Assembly (NCBI RefSeq): GCF_001650735.1 | Contig: NZ_LXVY01000027.1 | Coordinates: 62,001-126,000, forward strand | DNA length: 64,000 bases | Direction: 5' to 3' | Source: Sphingomonas sp. TDK1 | Lineage (GTDB): Bacteria > Pseudomonadota > Alphaproteobacteria > Sphingomonadales > Sphingomonadaceae | In this document: in pieces, positions 43,240 to 52,214 of the stretch | Layout of the letters: every line of letters starts with the position of its first letter | Numbering within the stretch: the stretch's first letter is position 1 | Translations under genes and position numbers: made by a program | The notes under the pieces: model-generated | What the model saw: only the letters and a program-made list of their open reading frames with translations | The model's database searches: none | What the model was told of the DNA's origin: nothing

Positions 43240-43401
43240 ATGCCCAGTTCCCGTTCCTTCTTCGAACGCCGCGCCCAGGAAGAGCGTGCCCGTGCCGCCT
43301 CCTGTGGCAATCCTGTCGTCGCCGCCGGTTTTAGGCGGCGCGCGGAGGCCTTTCAGCGACGCGCCAACGCCCAGTTCGACGAGGTGATCGAGTTCGGCTG
43401 A
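43240..43401 (+). CDS. Small ORF of 53 residues
   Basis: ATG 43240 is preceded by TGGAGACGTGCC, an acceptable ribosome binding site. The product (MPSSRSFFERRAQEERARAA...FQRRANAQFDEVIEFG) is basic and probably helical with one Cys and no membrane segment. It sits between LysR and the third TonB receptor on the same strand. It has coding-like third-position GC bias. I do not recognise it. Confidence 0.45.
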   Translation: MPSSRSFFERRAQEERARAASCGNPVVAAGFRRRAEAFQRRANAQFDEVIEFG

Positions 43402-43506
43402 CCCCGCGCTATCGCGACTATCCCCCCCCGAACCATTTCTTTCCTGCTTTCCTATCGCGAAGGTGGGAGATGCGGCGGCCACAAGAAGATTGGTAAGGGG
43501 TTGAAC

Positions 43507-45897
43507 ATGCGTAGCTTTCGTACGGCGCTGCTGGTCGCGGCTTCCGTTTCCGCGCTGGGATGCGGTGCTGCATCGGCGCAGGAGACCGGCGCACAGACGG
43601 GCTCCCAGCCGGATACGACGTCGGAGGCTGGCGCCGAGATCGTCGTTACCGGTACTCGCAGCGTGGGTCGTTCGCGGCTCGACACGGCCTCGCCGGTCGA
43701 TGTGCTGAGCGGCCAAGCGCTGGGTCGCCAGGGCACCACCGAATTGGGTGCCGCCCTGGCGGCCGTAGCGCCTTCGATCGACTTCCCGCGGCCGTCCGCC
43801 ACGGACGGCACCGACGCGATCCGTCCAGCGACGTTGCGGGGGCTTTCGCCCGATCAGGTGCTCGTGCTGGTCAATGGGTCGCGAGTGAACAGCTCCGCGT
43901 TGCTGAACGTCGCGGGTGCCGTCGGGCGGGGCGCAGCCGCGGTCGACCTCAACACGATCCCGACTGCCGCGCTGGAGCGGATCGAGGTGTTGCGCGACGG
44001 TGCCTCCGCACAATATGGATCGGATGCGATCGCCGGCGTCATCAACCTGCGACTGCGCGAAGCGAGGTCGGGCGGTGCCGCATCGGCCACCTACGGGTTC
44101 TACCGCACCGACATCAACACCGCTGCAGGAAACCGCACCACGACGGGCGAACCGAACTTCACGGCGTCCGCCTGGCAGGGCTTTGGGCTTGGCGAGGACG
44201 GCTTCGTGACGGTGACGGGCGAATATGTGAACCGCCAACCGACCAATCGCGCCGATTTCGACCAGCGCGTGGTGCCGAGCCGCGTCACCGGCCGCTTCGG
44301 CGACCCGCAGGTCGAGCAGTACACGGGCACGATCAACGCGGGCAAGGGCATTGGCGGCGGCTGGAGCCTGTATGGCTGGGCCAGCTATCAGGACCGCGAT
44401 ACGCGCAGCGCGGCCTTCCCGCGCCTCGCGGAACGGACCAACGCGGCCGCGGTCGGCTATCCCAATGGCTTTCTGCCAATCATCAACACCACGTCCACCA
44501 ACGCCGTGGGCGCGGTCGGTGCGCGGGGCGATATCGGCGATTGGGGCGTCGACCTGCATGTCGGCTACGGCCGCAACAAGATCGCCTTCCGTACCCGCGA
44601 TACCGCCAATTTCAGCCTCGGCGCCGCGACGCCCAAATCCTTCTATGACGGGGCGCTGATCTACGACCAGTGGGTCGGAAATCTCGACATCCGTCGCAAA
44701 TTCGACCTGTTCCAGTCGCTGAATCTGGCCTTCGGCGTCGAAGGGCGTCGTGAGAGCTATAAGATCACGGCGGGCGAGGAGCGTTCGTATATAGGCACCG
44801 GCGCCGAGGGTTTCGGGGGCTTCGCGCCGATCAACGCAATCGAGCGGTCCCGGCGCAGCATCTCCGGCTATGTCGATGTAGAGACGCAGGTCACGCGGTC
44901 GTTCCTGGTCGACATCGCCGTGCGCGGCGAGCATTTCACCGATTTCGGCGACACTGCGAACGGCAAGCTCTCGGCACGGTATGACGTGACGCCGTGGCTG
45001 GCATTTCGCGGTACGGTCTCGACAGGATTCCGTGCGCCGAGCCTGCAGCAGCAATATTATACGTCCGTCGCGCAGGTCGTGCAGGGCGGGGTGCCCGTGC
45101 TGACCGGAACCTTCCCGTCGATCGCCCCGGTCGCGGAAGCACTGGGCGGCCGCCCGCTTCGTCCGGAGAAATCGACCAACCTTTCCGTCGGCACCGTGAT
45201 CCGCGCCGGCGGGTTCGACCTGAGCGTCGATGCCTACGAGATCCGCCTGCGCGATCAGCTCGCCCTTTCGGAGATCATCCGCTCGAGTTTCAGTCCGCAG
45301 GTGGCGGCGATCCTCGCGCCGTTCAACGTGCCCTCGGCCCGCTTCTTCATCAACGGCCTCCGCTCGCGCACGCGCGGCATCGACGCGGTCGTGCACTACC
45401 GGCTTGGCACTGCGGCGGACCCAGCGGGTGCGTTCGACTTTACGCTGGCGGGCAATGTCAACGACATCCGCATCACCAGCGTGCCGACCAACACCGCGAC
45501 GGTGAATCCGGCGCCCGTGCTGTTCGCCCGCAGCCGCGTGTTGACCATCGAACAGGGAACGCCGGGCGAAAAGGTCACCGGCACGATCGACTGGGCGAAG
45601 GGGCCCGTCGGCGTGACGCTCCGCGCGACATATTATGGCGACGTGAACCAGCCGGACAACATGGCCGACGGATCGAAGGACTCGCATACCGGCCAGCACC
45701 TGATCAGCGACCTCGAACTACGCTACCAGCCGCGCCACGGCGCGCAGATCGCGTTCGGTGCCAGCAACCTGTTCGATGTCTATCCTGACCGGACGCTGAC
45801 GGCGAACAACCCGTCGGGGGCGCTCGGATTTCCCTATTACTCGCCATTCGGCTTCAACGGGCGGTATTTGTACGCCCGCCTGGGCGTGAACTGGTGA
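43507..45897 (+). CDS. TonB-dependent receptor
   Basis: A 796-residue receptor. Signal peptide about 1-25 (GAASAQ). The plug starts with AEIVVTGTRSVGRSRLDTASPVDVLSG and contains LVNGSRVNSSALLNV and LERIEVLRDGASAQYGSDAIAGVIN, typical of classical siderophore/vitamin/ligand receptors rather than the TonB-Xanth-Caul type. The barrel ends LYARLGVNW. There is no hydrolase or transporter in the same operon, so the ligand is open. AAGGGG precedes ATG 43507. Confidence 0.93.
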   Translation: MRSFRTALLVAASVSALGCGAASAQETGAQTGSQPDTTSEAGAEIVVTGTRSVGRSRLDTASPVDVLSGQALGRQGTTELGAALAAVAPSIDFPRPSATDGTDAIRPATLRGLSPDQVLVLVNGSRVNSSALLNVAGAVGRGAAAVDLNTIPTAALERIEVLRDGASAQYGSDAIAGVINLRLREARSGGAASATYGFYRTDINTAAGNRTTTGEPNFTASAWQGFGLGEDGFVTVTGEYVNRQPTNRADFDQRVVPSRVTGRFGDPQVEQYTGTINAGKGIGGGWSLYGWASYQDRDTRSAAFPRLAERTNAAAVGYPNGFLPIINTTSTNAVGAVGARGDIGDWGVDLHVGYGRNKIAFRTRDTANFSLGAATPKSFYDGALIYDQWVGNLDIRRKFDLFQSLNLAFGVEGRRESYKITAGEERSYIGTGAEGFGGFAPINAIERSRRSISGYVDVETQVTRSFLVDIAVRGEHFTDFGDTANGKLSARYDVTPWLAFRGTVSTGFRAPSLQQQYYTSVAQVVQGGVPVLTGTFPSIAPVAEALGGRPLRPEKSTNLSVGTVIRAGGFDLSVDAYEIRLRDQLALSEIIRSSFSPQVAAILAPFNVPSARFFINGLRSRTRGIDAVVHYRLGTAADPAGAFDFTLAGNVNDIRITSVPTNTATVNPAPVLFARSRVLTIEQGTPGEKVTGTIDWAKGPVGVTLRATYYGDVNQPDNMADGSKDSHTGQHLISDLELRYQPRHGAQIAFGASNLFDVYPDRTLTANNPSGALGFPYYSPFGFNGRYLYARLGVNW

Positions 45898-45903
45898 GCC
45901 GTC

Positions 45904-45944
45904 AGCGGCGTGCCGAGCGCGGGCACGCCGCTGTCCTGTCTTTG
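45904..45944 (+). terminator. Strong hairpin terminator after the third TonB receptor
   Basis: AGCGGCGTGCC (45904-45914) pairs perfectly over 11 bases with GGCACGCCGCT (45922-45932), followed by a pyrimidine-rich GTCCTGTCTTTG. Confidence 0.8.
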
Positions 45945-46007
45945 ATATTTACATAACTAATATTATCGGTCTCTTGTTTGATGCGGGGGTGTAAGCGCAA
46001 CGTGGAA

Positions 46008-46500
46008 ATGGGACATCTCCGCTAAATAGAAACGGGACAGCCTCCGTTTTGCAGCGCCTCGGTGCCATGCAGTCCTTGGCAAGGAGGATGTGCGCACGAT
46101 GTCGGTGATCGCTGGGAGCAAGACGGGTCCAGCGGTCCGATACAGCACGCTGCAGGACAGGCTGGTGAAGGCGATGCGGCTCAAGGGCATCTCCACCATC
46201 GCCGGAGCCAACCGCTTCCTTCCCTCCTACCTCGCGCAGCACAATGCGCGCTTCGCCTGCATGCCGGCGGATGTGCAGGACGCGCATCGCCCGCTTGGCC
46301 TGCAAGGGAAGGTTCGGCGGAGCTGACCCGGCGCGCCGAGCCGTCCGTCACCGGCGCCTTGGCGCTCAGCTACAACAGGCGATGTTTATCCTGGAGGCGA
46401 CGTCACTCGCGCGGACGCTGGCCCCTACCTTCGCAGACGGCGAGGTTTGAATTGAAATTCGGCGGACTTTCGACAAAATGCTAATGGACGAGGTAATTCC
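46008..46500 (+). pseudogene. Decayed ISNCY-type transposase remnant
   Basis: In frame 46090-46326 the piece STLQDRLVKAMRLKGISTI-AGANRFLPSYLAQHNARFA...AHRPL matches what I know of the C-terminal third of ISNCY/IS1202-group transposases. After a stop, the homology continues in other frames: ALALSYNR (about 46360), MFILEATSLARTL (46382 onward) and RFELKFGGLS (about 46441). At least three frameshifts are therefore needed. GGGACATCTCC and GGGACAG motifs at 46009-46041, the type found at the ends of such elements, lie just upstream, so most of the transposase gene has been deleted. No intact ends or target duplication were identified. Confidence 0.75.
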
Positions 46501-46518
46501 CCGAGCTGCGAGCAGTGA

Positions 46519-47760
46519 ATGAAATCAGCATTATTCGCCGCGATTCTCTGTATTGTGCTCCCAGCAGCACGCGCGGAGCGGCGTCATTTGCTGACCATCG
46601 ACGATGTCCGCGACGTCCACCGTATTGAACAGGCGCAGCCGTCTGGAACTGCCCTCACTGGGTACGAAAAGGCGCTGACCGGAGCGCTTCGGGACTTGTG
46701 CGGGAAGAAGGTCGCACTGCTGGGGGAAGGGCCCACCCATGGCGACGGCAATACCGAGCAATTTAAGGTCGTCTTGGTCGATCGGCTGATCCACCAATGT
46801 GGGTTCACGATGGTCTTGTTCGAAGCCAGCCACTACGAGTTCTTGAACATTGAGAATGCGCACAAATCGGGTCGGCGCTTGGAGCAGGAGCAGGTCGCGA
46901 CGGCAGTGGGCGGCCTTTGGCGCTTTGATGTCGATTTCCAGCCGCTGTTGCCCATGCTAACCGAAGGGCTGAACGATGGTACGCTGCGTTTGGGCGGGCT
47001 AGACGACCAACTTGGCGCGGTCGGTCAGAACTTCGCGAATGTGCAGTTGGTCGAGGACCTGACCGCCCATATGCAACCGGACAGACGCAGCATCTGCCGT
47101 GAAGCATTCCGTCACAGGATCTACCAGCACTATCCTAAGGAAATGCCCTATTCCAAGAAGGAAAAGGAAGCATTGCTGCTGTGCCTGGCAGAGGCAAGCA
47201 GTGCCAGTCGCGACGCCGAGCACAAGCATATGGCGCGTAGCTTAAGTCGTTGGATCGACCGCGATCTGCTTGGCGATACCGAAATGTACCGCGAACGCGA
47301 CCGCTCGATGTTCGAGAATTTCCAATGGCTGAAATCGCGTCTGCCTCGATCGATGAAAATCATCATCTGGGGCGCGACTATGCATCTGGCAAAGGACGCA
47401 AGCGCGACATCCTACTTTCCAGCGTCCGGGAACCTCGGCTCACGAATCCACGCGGTGTATGGCAAGTCAGCTTATTCTCTGGGTTTCTCGGCCCTGGAAG
47501 GCGCCTACAGGGTGGGCAGGCGCAATCAGCAAATTCTACCGCGGGCGCCAGCCGGATCCCTCGAAGCACAGGCGATCGCAGGCGCTGCGCCAGAGGAAGA
47601 TGTCGTCTTTCTCGGCCCCCGTCCGCTTGCCAGGCCAGGAGCGATCAGCGCCGCTGCTTTCCGGCACGAATACCAGACGACCGATTGGAGCCAAGCTCTC
47701 GACGGGCTGGTTATATTCCGTCGCGAGCGTCCCGCCCAGCTCGTGCGCTCAGCAAGTTGA
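46519..47760 (+). CDS. Erythromycin-esterase-like protein with signal peptide
   Basis: A 413-residue protein. Signal peptide about 1-19 (LPAARA). The erythromycin-esterase fold is suggested by ALLGEGPTHGDGN (Glu and His of the active site), VLFEASHYEFLN, LRLGGLDDQ, YRERDRSMFENFQWL and IIWGATMHLAKD. In resistance esterases the last motif is usually WxHNxH, and here the first His is Ala. Base composition is visibly less GC-rich than the neighbours and it stands next to an IS remnant, both signs of acquisition. Macrolide resistance should not be assumed: exported members of this superfamily have other or unknown substrates. Confidence 0.7.
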   Translation: MKSALFAAILCIVLPAARAERRHLLTIDDVRDVHRIEQAQPSGTALTGYEKALTGALRDLCGKKVALLGEGPTHGDGNTEQFKVVLVDRLIHQCGFTMVLFEASHYEFLNIENAHKSGRRLEQEQVATAVGGLWRFDVDFQPLLPMLTEGLNDGTLRLGGLDDQLGAVGQNFANVQLVEDLTAHMQPDRRSICREAFRHRIYQHYPKEMPYSKKEKEALLLCLAEASSASRDAEHKHMARSLSRWIDRDLLGDTEMYRERDRSMFENFQWLKSRLPRSMKIIIWGATMHLAKDASATSYFPASGNLGSRIHAVYGKSAYSLGFSALEGAYRVGRRNQQILPRAPAGSLEAQAIAGAAPEEDVVFLGPRPLARPGAISAAAFRHEYQTTDWSQALDGLVIFRRERPAQLVRSAS

Positions 47761-48026
47761 CCTCACCAAGGGCTATGCGCTAACCGCGCCAGTTGACGGC
47801 GTAGTAAAGGCGCTCGTCACTGCGGATCATACATATCATGGGCCGCCTTCGCAGGCAGCGCGCTTCCGCCATGGGCCGGAAAGACGGCAAAGTTGCTGCG
47901 CGACGCCGAGGAGCGTCACAGCCTAGCGTAATTTCCTACCAACATTCTGAACAGCTATGCAGCGGCGGCAGACGGGTTTGATACCTATCTGCCAACGGCG
48001 TTTGTGCCTTTTCTAACTGGCGGTAC
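47761..48026. other. Gap with possible decayed coding sequence
   Basis: No intact gene. One plus-strand reading gives short protein-like pieces (GRKTAKLLRDAEERHSLA, then NSYAAAADGFDTYLPTAF further on) interrupted by stops, which hints at a degraded gene of unknown kind. Together with the adjacent low-GC gene and IS remnant it looks like a rearranged segment. Confidence 0.3.
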
Positions 48027-48281
48027 CTATTCATATTGCCCGCCAGTGCCGCGCGCGATCAGCCGGCTGGCGAGGCCCGCCTCGAGCGCGACCAGCGTCA
48101 GCGTGCGGCCGACCAGGTCGTGGAGGCCGCGGGTGATCCGCTCGCGCACGACAGTGCCGGCGGGGCGGCGCATCTCTTTCTGGCTGGTGAGCAGCGCCTG
48201 GTTGCGCTTGTAAAAGGCGAAGCTCGACATGGTGCCGATGCCGGTCATCACCACGAACAGCACGCCGGGCAAGATCTTCAA
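48027..48281 (-). CDS. Small single-pass membrane protein, hypothetical
   Basis: An 84-residue protein starting at TTG 48281 with one N-terminal membrane helix (LPGVLFVVMTGIGTMSSFAFY) and a basic, helical cytoplasmic tail ending LIARGTGGQYE. AAAGGGG lies upstream, although it is spaced better for an ATG at 48285 in another, non-coding-looking frame. It is not a family that I recognise. It is divergent from the DUF4403 lipoprotein. Confidence 0.55.
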   Translation of the reverse strand: MKILPGVLFVVMTGIGTMSSFAFYKRNQALLTSQKEMRRPAGTVVRERITRGLHDLVGRTLTLVALEAGLASRLIARGTGGQYE

Positions 48282-48464
48282 CCATCGATCGAACCCCTTT
48301 CCGAGAACGGCCTCAAACTGCTCCGGGGGGGCCGGTCTCAGTGACAGATGTCACCCCGGCCGCATGCCATCGCGCAGCAAGTCCGGTGGATGCCGCCCCC
48401 GGAACGGATCGCCGGTTCCGGCGGTTCTGCTCCCTTGTTCCGGATCGGCAACAAGGGGAAACGA

Positions 48465-49961
48465 ATGCGCAGGCGGTGGACTTCGGCGGTGCTGCTGCTG
48501 GCACTTGCCGCCTGTTCCGGCAACCGCGGTGGCGGCGCGCCGCCCCATGCCAAGGACCGCATCGAGGTAAAGCCCGAGCTCTCCACCCTCACCCTGCCGC
48601 TGGAGGCTAACCTCGATGACCTCGCCGCGACGCTGGAACGCGCCGTGCCGCGCCAGCTCTGGGCGATCGACAAGCCCGACCAGCCCTGCGTGCGCCCCAA
48701 GAAGCTCGACCTCGGCATCGCCAAGGTGAAGACGCCGACCATCAAGTGCCGCATCGTCGGCGAGGTGACGCGTGGGCGGATGACGATCGGCGGCCAGGGC
48801 CAGGTGATCCGGCTGGCGATGCCGCTCCACGCCGAGGTCCGCGCCGAGGATATCGGCGGTGTGCTCAAGCGCGAGACCGCAACGGCGGACGCGATGGCGC
48901 ATGCGGTGATCACGCTGTCGCTCGGGCTCGACTGGAACCCGCGCGGCAAGATCGACATCGACTATGACTGGGCTAACGTCCCCCATGTCGACATTCTCGG
49001 CCAGCGGATCGAGTTCACCGACAAGGCCGACCAGAAGCTGGCGCCGATGATCGCCAAGCTGGAGCGCGAGCTGCCGGGCGAGCTGCAGAAGCTCGGCGTG
49101 CGCCAGAAGATCGAGGAGGCGTGGCGCTCGGCCTTCACCACGTTGTCGCTCAATCGCGAGAACCCCCCGGTATGGATGCGGGTAACGCCCAAGCAGCTGC
49201 ATTATGGCGGCTATGCCATCACCGGCAGGCGGCTGGAGCTGCGGCTCGGCATGGAGGCGACCACCGAAACCTTTGTCGGCCAGAAGCCCGCCGATCCCGC
49301 TCCCACATCGCTGCCGCCGATGCAGCCGTTGCAGGGGCCGATCGGCAAGGTCTCGCTGTTCCTGCCGGTGATCGCCGATTATCGCGAGCTGGAGCCGGTG
49401 CTGATGAAGGCGCTGGTCAAGCGCCAGGCGCGGCCGTTCGACGTCCCCGGCGTCGGCCCGGTGCAGGCGCAGTTCGAGAAGGCGACGATCTACGGCACCA
49501 AGGGCGGGCAGATGGCGGTCGGCCTGTTGTTCGCGGCCGAGGACGTCGGCGGGAAGATCGGCCGGACGCGCGGCACCGTGTGGCTGACCGCGACGCCGGT
49601 CAACCTGCCCAATTCGCGCAAGGTCGACTTCCAGAACCTGGGCGTCAGCGGCACCACCGACATGACCGGTGGCGACCTGATCCTCCAGCTGATGAACGCG
49701 CCGGGGATGAGCAGCTTCATCGCCGCCGCGCTCAGCCAGAATTTCGAGCGCGACTATGGCGAGCTGCTCGGCAAGGTCAGCCGCGCGATCTCCAGCCGGC
49801 GCGAGGGCGTGCTGCGCATCGATGCCCGGCTGGAGCGCACCCGCACCGGCACGCTGCAGGCCTCGGGACAGGGGCTGTATCTGCCGGTCTGGGCGGAGGG
49901 CACGGCGACCGTGCGCCTCGCCAGCCCGGGCTCAGGCGGAGAGAAACACCACGCCCGGTAA
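48465..49961 (+). CDS. DUF4403 family lipoprotein
   Basis: A 498-residue protein. A lipobox LAACSG places the lipidated Cys at about residue 18. The mature part begins STLTLPLEANLDDLAATLERAVPRQLW, the opening of DUF4403 proteins, and is made of repeated beta-rich segments resembling lipid-binding tubular domains. AAGGGG precedes ATG 48465. It probably sits in the periplasmic face of a membrane; function unknown. Its last 30 bases overlap the convergent lactonase-like gene. Confidence 0.85.
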   Translation: MRRRWTSAVLLLALAACSGNRGGGAPPHAKDRIEVKPELSTLTLPLEANLDDLAATLERAVPRQLWAIDKPDQPCVRPKKLDLGIAKVKTPTIKCRIVGEVTRGRMTIGGQGQVIRLAMPLHAEVRAEDIGGVLKRETATADAMAHAVITLSLGLDWNPRGKIDIDYDWANVPHVDILGQRIEFTDKADQKLAPMIAKLERELPGELQKLGVRQKIEEAWRSAFTTLSLNRENPPVWMRVTPKQLHYGGYAITGRRLELRLGMEATTETFVGQKPADPAPTSLPPMQPLQGPIGKVSLFLPVIADYRELEPVLMKALVKRQARPFDVPGVGPVQAQFEKATIYGTKGGQMAVGLLFAAEDVGGKIGRTRGTVWLTATPVNLPNSRKVDFQNLGVSGTTDMTGGDLILQLMNAPGMSSFIAAALSQNFERDYGELLGKVSRAISSRREGVLRIDARLERTRTGTLQASGQGLYLPVWAEGTATVRLASPGSGGEKHHAR

Positions 49962-51026
49962 GGCCACACCCTTGGCAGCGGTGCCGAGTTTCCCGTCGGC
50001 GCCGATCGCCAGCCGGGCGATATTGCCCGAACGCTCGTTGGCGACGAGCATCTCGCCGTCGCCTTCGCGCAGCAGGAACAGCCGCGGCCAGTGCCCGCCG
50101 CAGCCGGCGTGCTGGAGCAGGGTCAGCCCGCCGTCGCGCTGGATCGCGAACACCGCGATGCTGTCATGCCCGCGATTGGAGACGTAGAGCCGCGTGCCCG
50201 CGGCGTTCACCGCGATATGCGCGGCGGCCGAGGCGCCGGTGAAGCCCTTGGGCAGCGTCGACAGCGTCGCCAGCGCGGTGAAGCGGCCATCGGGCAGCGC
50301 GCGCAGCACCGTCACCGTGTTGGCGAGTTCCGTGACGAGATAGGCGATCGGCAGCTTCGGATGGCGCGCGAGATGCCGCGGCCCTGCGCCCGCTTCGGTG
50401 CGATAGGCGATGCTGGTGTCGACAGCGCCGCCCGCGCCCAGCCGGTGGAGGAACACCGCGTCGGCGCCGAGGTCGACCGACTGCAGCTGGTTGGTCGTGG
50501 AGAAGCCCACCCAATGCGCGTGCGGGCCGGCCTGCCGCTCGCGATTGGGGCCGCTGCCCTCATGCTGGATGCGGCGTGCTTCGCCCGCCAGGCGGCCGCT
50601 TCGATCCAGATCGAACAGGGCGACCGAACCGCTGGAATAATTGGCGACCGCGAGACGGCGGCCATCCGCCGAAAGCGCGGCGTGGCAAGGATCCGCCCCC
50701 AGCGTCGAGGCGGTGGCCAGCTTGGCAAGGCCGGCCGTGTAGACGCCGACGGCCCCTTGGGTCTGCTCGTCCAGCAGGTAGCGCATCCCCGTCACCGCCG
50801 AGCGGACGCCGAACGAGGCGTTGCGGATCGTCGCCACGGGGGCGCCGAGCTGCCAGCCCTGCGCTGCATGGGTCAGCGGCACCAGCCCGGGGCCGCCCTC
50901 GTTCACATAGGTGCCGGCGATCAGGCCGCCGCTTGTGCGGGCCAGCAGCGCGGTCGGGCAGGCGCCGAGCGCCACGGTGGCGCCGACCAGCGCGCGGCGC
51001 GTCAGCGAGAATGCAGGAATAGTCAT
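49932..51026 (-). CDS. Lactonase-family beta-propeller protein (6-phosphogluconolactonase/YbhE-like), exported
   Basis: A 364-residue protein. The N-terminal LTRRALVGATVALGA is a twin-arginine-type signal. The repeating blades (GADPCHAALSADGRRLAVANYSSGSVALFDLD, AAGTRLYVSNRGHDSIAVFAI, GEMLVANERSGNIARLAIG) fit the seven-bladed lactonase propeller. Because it is exported, an ordinary pentose-phosphate role is doubtful; hydrolysis of sugar lactones produced by periplasmic dehydrogenases is more likely. AGGAT stands before ATG 51026. Confidence 0.87.
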   Translation of the reverse strand: MTIPAFSLTRRALVGATVALGACPTALLARTSGGLIAGTYVNEGGPGLVPLTHAAQGWQLGAPVATIRNASFGVRSAVTGMRYLLDEQTQGAVGVYTAGLAKLATASTLGADPCHAALSADGRRLAVANYSSGSVALFDLDRSGRLAGEARRIQHEGSGPNRERQAGPHAHWVGFSTTNQLQSVDLGADAVFLHRLGAGGAVDTSIAYRTEAGAGPRHLARHPKLPIAYLVTELANTVTVLRALPDGRFTALATLSTLPKGFTGASAAAHIAVNAAGTRLYVSNRGHDSIAVFAIQRDGGLTLLQHAGCGGHWPRLFLLREGDGEMLVANERSGNIARLAIGADGKLGTAAKGVALPGVVFLSA

Positions 51027-51116
51027 ATCCTATTGAAGCCTTTCGGTTTCTTTGCCGTCAACGCTGAACCTTCGCCGGTCTTGCGCGCTGAACCCGATGC
51101 AACAGGGAGCAGCGTC

Positions 51117-52097
51117 ATGACCGAAGACCCAAGCCGCCGCGATCTTCTGAAAGGTGCCGCCGCCGCCGGTGCCGCTACTGCCGCCGGACCGGCCTTCGCG
51201 CAAGCCGCGACCAGCGGCCCGGCCCCCGATCCGCAGACCAAATATACCGACAAGCCCTTCCCCGAGCAGCGCCAGAAATGGCCGGCGCTTCAGCGCGAGA
51301 TGCACCCGGTACCCGATTGCGGCGAGCGTAGCTATCGCGGCTCGGGCAAGCTGGTCGGTCGCAAGGCGCTGGTAACCGGCGGCGACTCCGGCATCGGTCG
51401 CGCCGCCGCCATCGCCTTTGCACGCGAGGGTGCGGACGTCGCGATCAATTATTTCCCGACGGAGGAGCCGGACGCGCAGGACGTCGCCAAGCTGCTTCGT
51501 GGGGAAGGCCGCAAGGTGGTGCTGCTGCCGGGCGACCTCACCGATCAGAGCTTCTGCGTCGATCTTGCAGGCCGCGCCAACCGCCAGCTTGGCGGGCTCG
51601 ACATTCTCGTCAACAACGCCGCCTATCAGCAATCCAAGGCGTCCATCGACGAGATCAGCTTCGAGCAGTTCGATCGCACGATGAAGACCAATCTCTACGC
51701 GATGTTCTGGATCACCAAGACCGCGCTGCCGCTCATGAAGCCGGGTTCGGCGATCATCAACACCGCCTCGGTCAACAGCTTCGCGCCGGAGAAGGAGCTG
51801 CTCGACTATGCAACCACCAAGGGCGGCATCGCGATCTTTACCAAGGCGCTGGCCAAACAGATGGCGAAAAAGGGCATTCGCGTGAACGCCGTCGCACCAG
51901 GACCGATCTGGACGCCGCTGCAGGTTGCAGGCGGCCAGCTGCCCGGCGAAATGGGCAAGTTCGGGCAAGACACGCCGCTCGGCCGTGCGGGCCAGCCGGC
52001 CGAGCTGGCGCCGCTCTACGTCGCGCTCGCCTCGAACGAATTCAGCTATACCGATGGCAGCGTCTTCGGCGCAAACGGCGGCACCGGTGCGGTGTGA
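51117..52097 (+). CDS. SDR-family oxidoreductase with twin-arginine signal
   Basis: A 326-residue protein. The first 30 residues carry SRRDLLKGAAAAGAATAAGPAFAQA, a Tat signal with a clear cleavage site. A Pro-rich linker precedes a full classical SDR fold: TGGDSGIGRAAAIAF for NAD(P), NNAAYQ, catalytic Ser in NTASVNS, and Tyr-x3-Lys in DYATTKGG. This resembles YghA/glucose-1-dehydrogenase-like SDRs. An exported SDR needs its nucleotide cofactor bound before Tat export. GGGAGCAGCGTC precedes ATG 51117. It is divergent from the exported lactonase-like gene (90 bases apart), which suggests a shared sugar-oxidation role. Confidence 0.9.
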   Translation: MTEDPSRRDLLKGAAAAGAATAAGPAFAQAATSGPAPDPQTKYTDKPFPEQRQKWPALQREMHPVPDCGERSYRGSGKLVGRKALVTGGDSGIGRAAAIAFAREGADVAINYFPTEEPDAQDVAKLLRGEGRKVVLLPGDLTDQSFCVDLAGRANRQLGGLDILVNNAAYQQSKASIDEISFEQFDRTMKTNLYAMFWITKTALPLMKPGSAIINTASVNSFAPEKELLDYATTKGGIAIFTKALAKQMAKKGIRVNAVAPGPIWTPLQVAGGQLPGEMGKFGQDTPLGRAGQPAELAPLYVALASNEFSYTDGSVFGANGGTGAV

Positions 52098-52214
52098 AGC
52101 ATCGGCGGCAATATTGCCGCCGGTAACCATTCGCTAACCATAACCGCGAGCCCGTCCTTAACCTTACCCCCTTAATAACCTCGCATTCCCAAAGGAGGCG
52201 AAGGAGCCGGGGGC

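Noticed and set aside
42013..45699. Minus-strand open frame of about 1228 codons across the LysR gene and third TonB receptor
   Set aside because: It runs antisense over two well supported genes and has a low-complexity basic composition with no recognisable fold.
48031..48285. Minus-strand ORF starting at ATG 48285 with well spaced AAAGGGG
   Set aside because: The product is Arg/His/Pro rich without structure, whereas the adjacent frame from TTG 48281 encodes a clear membrane helix.
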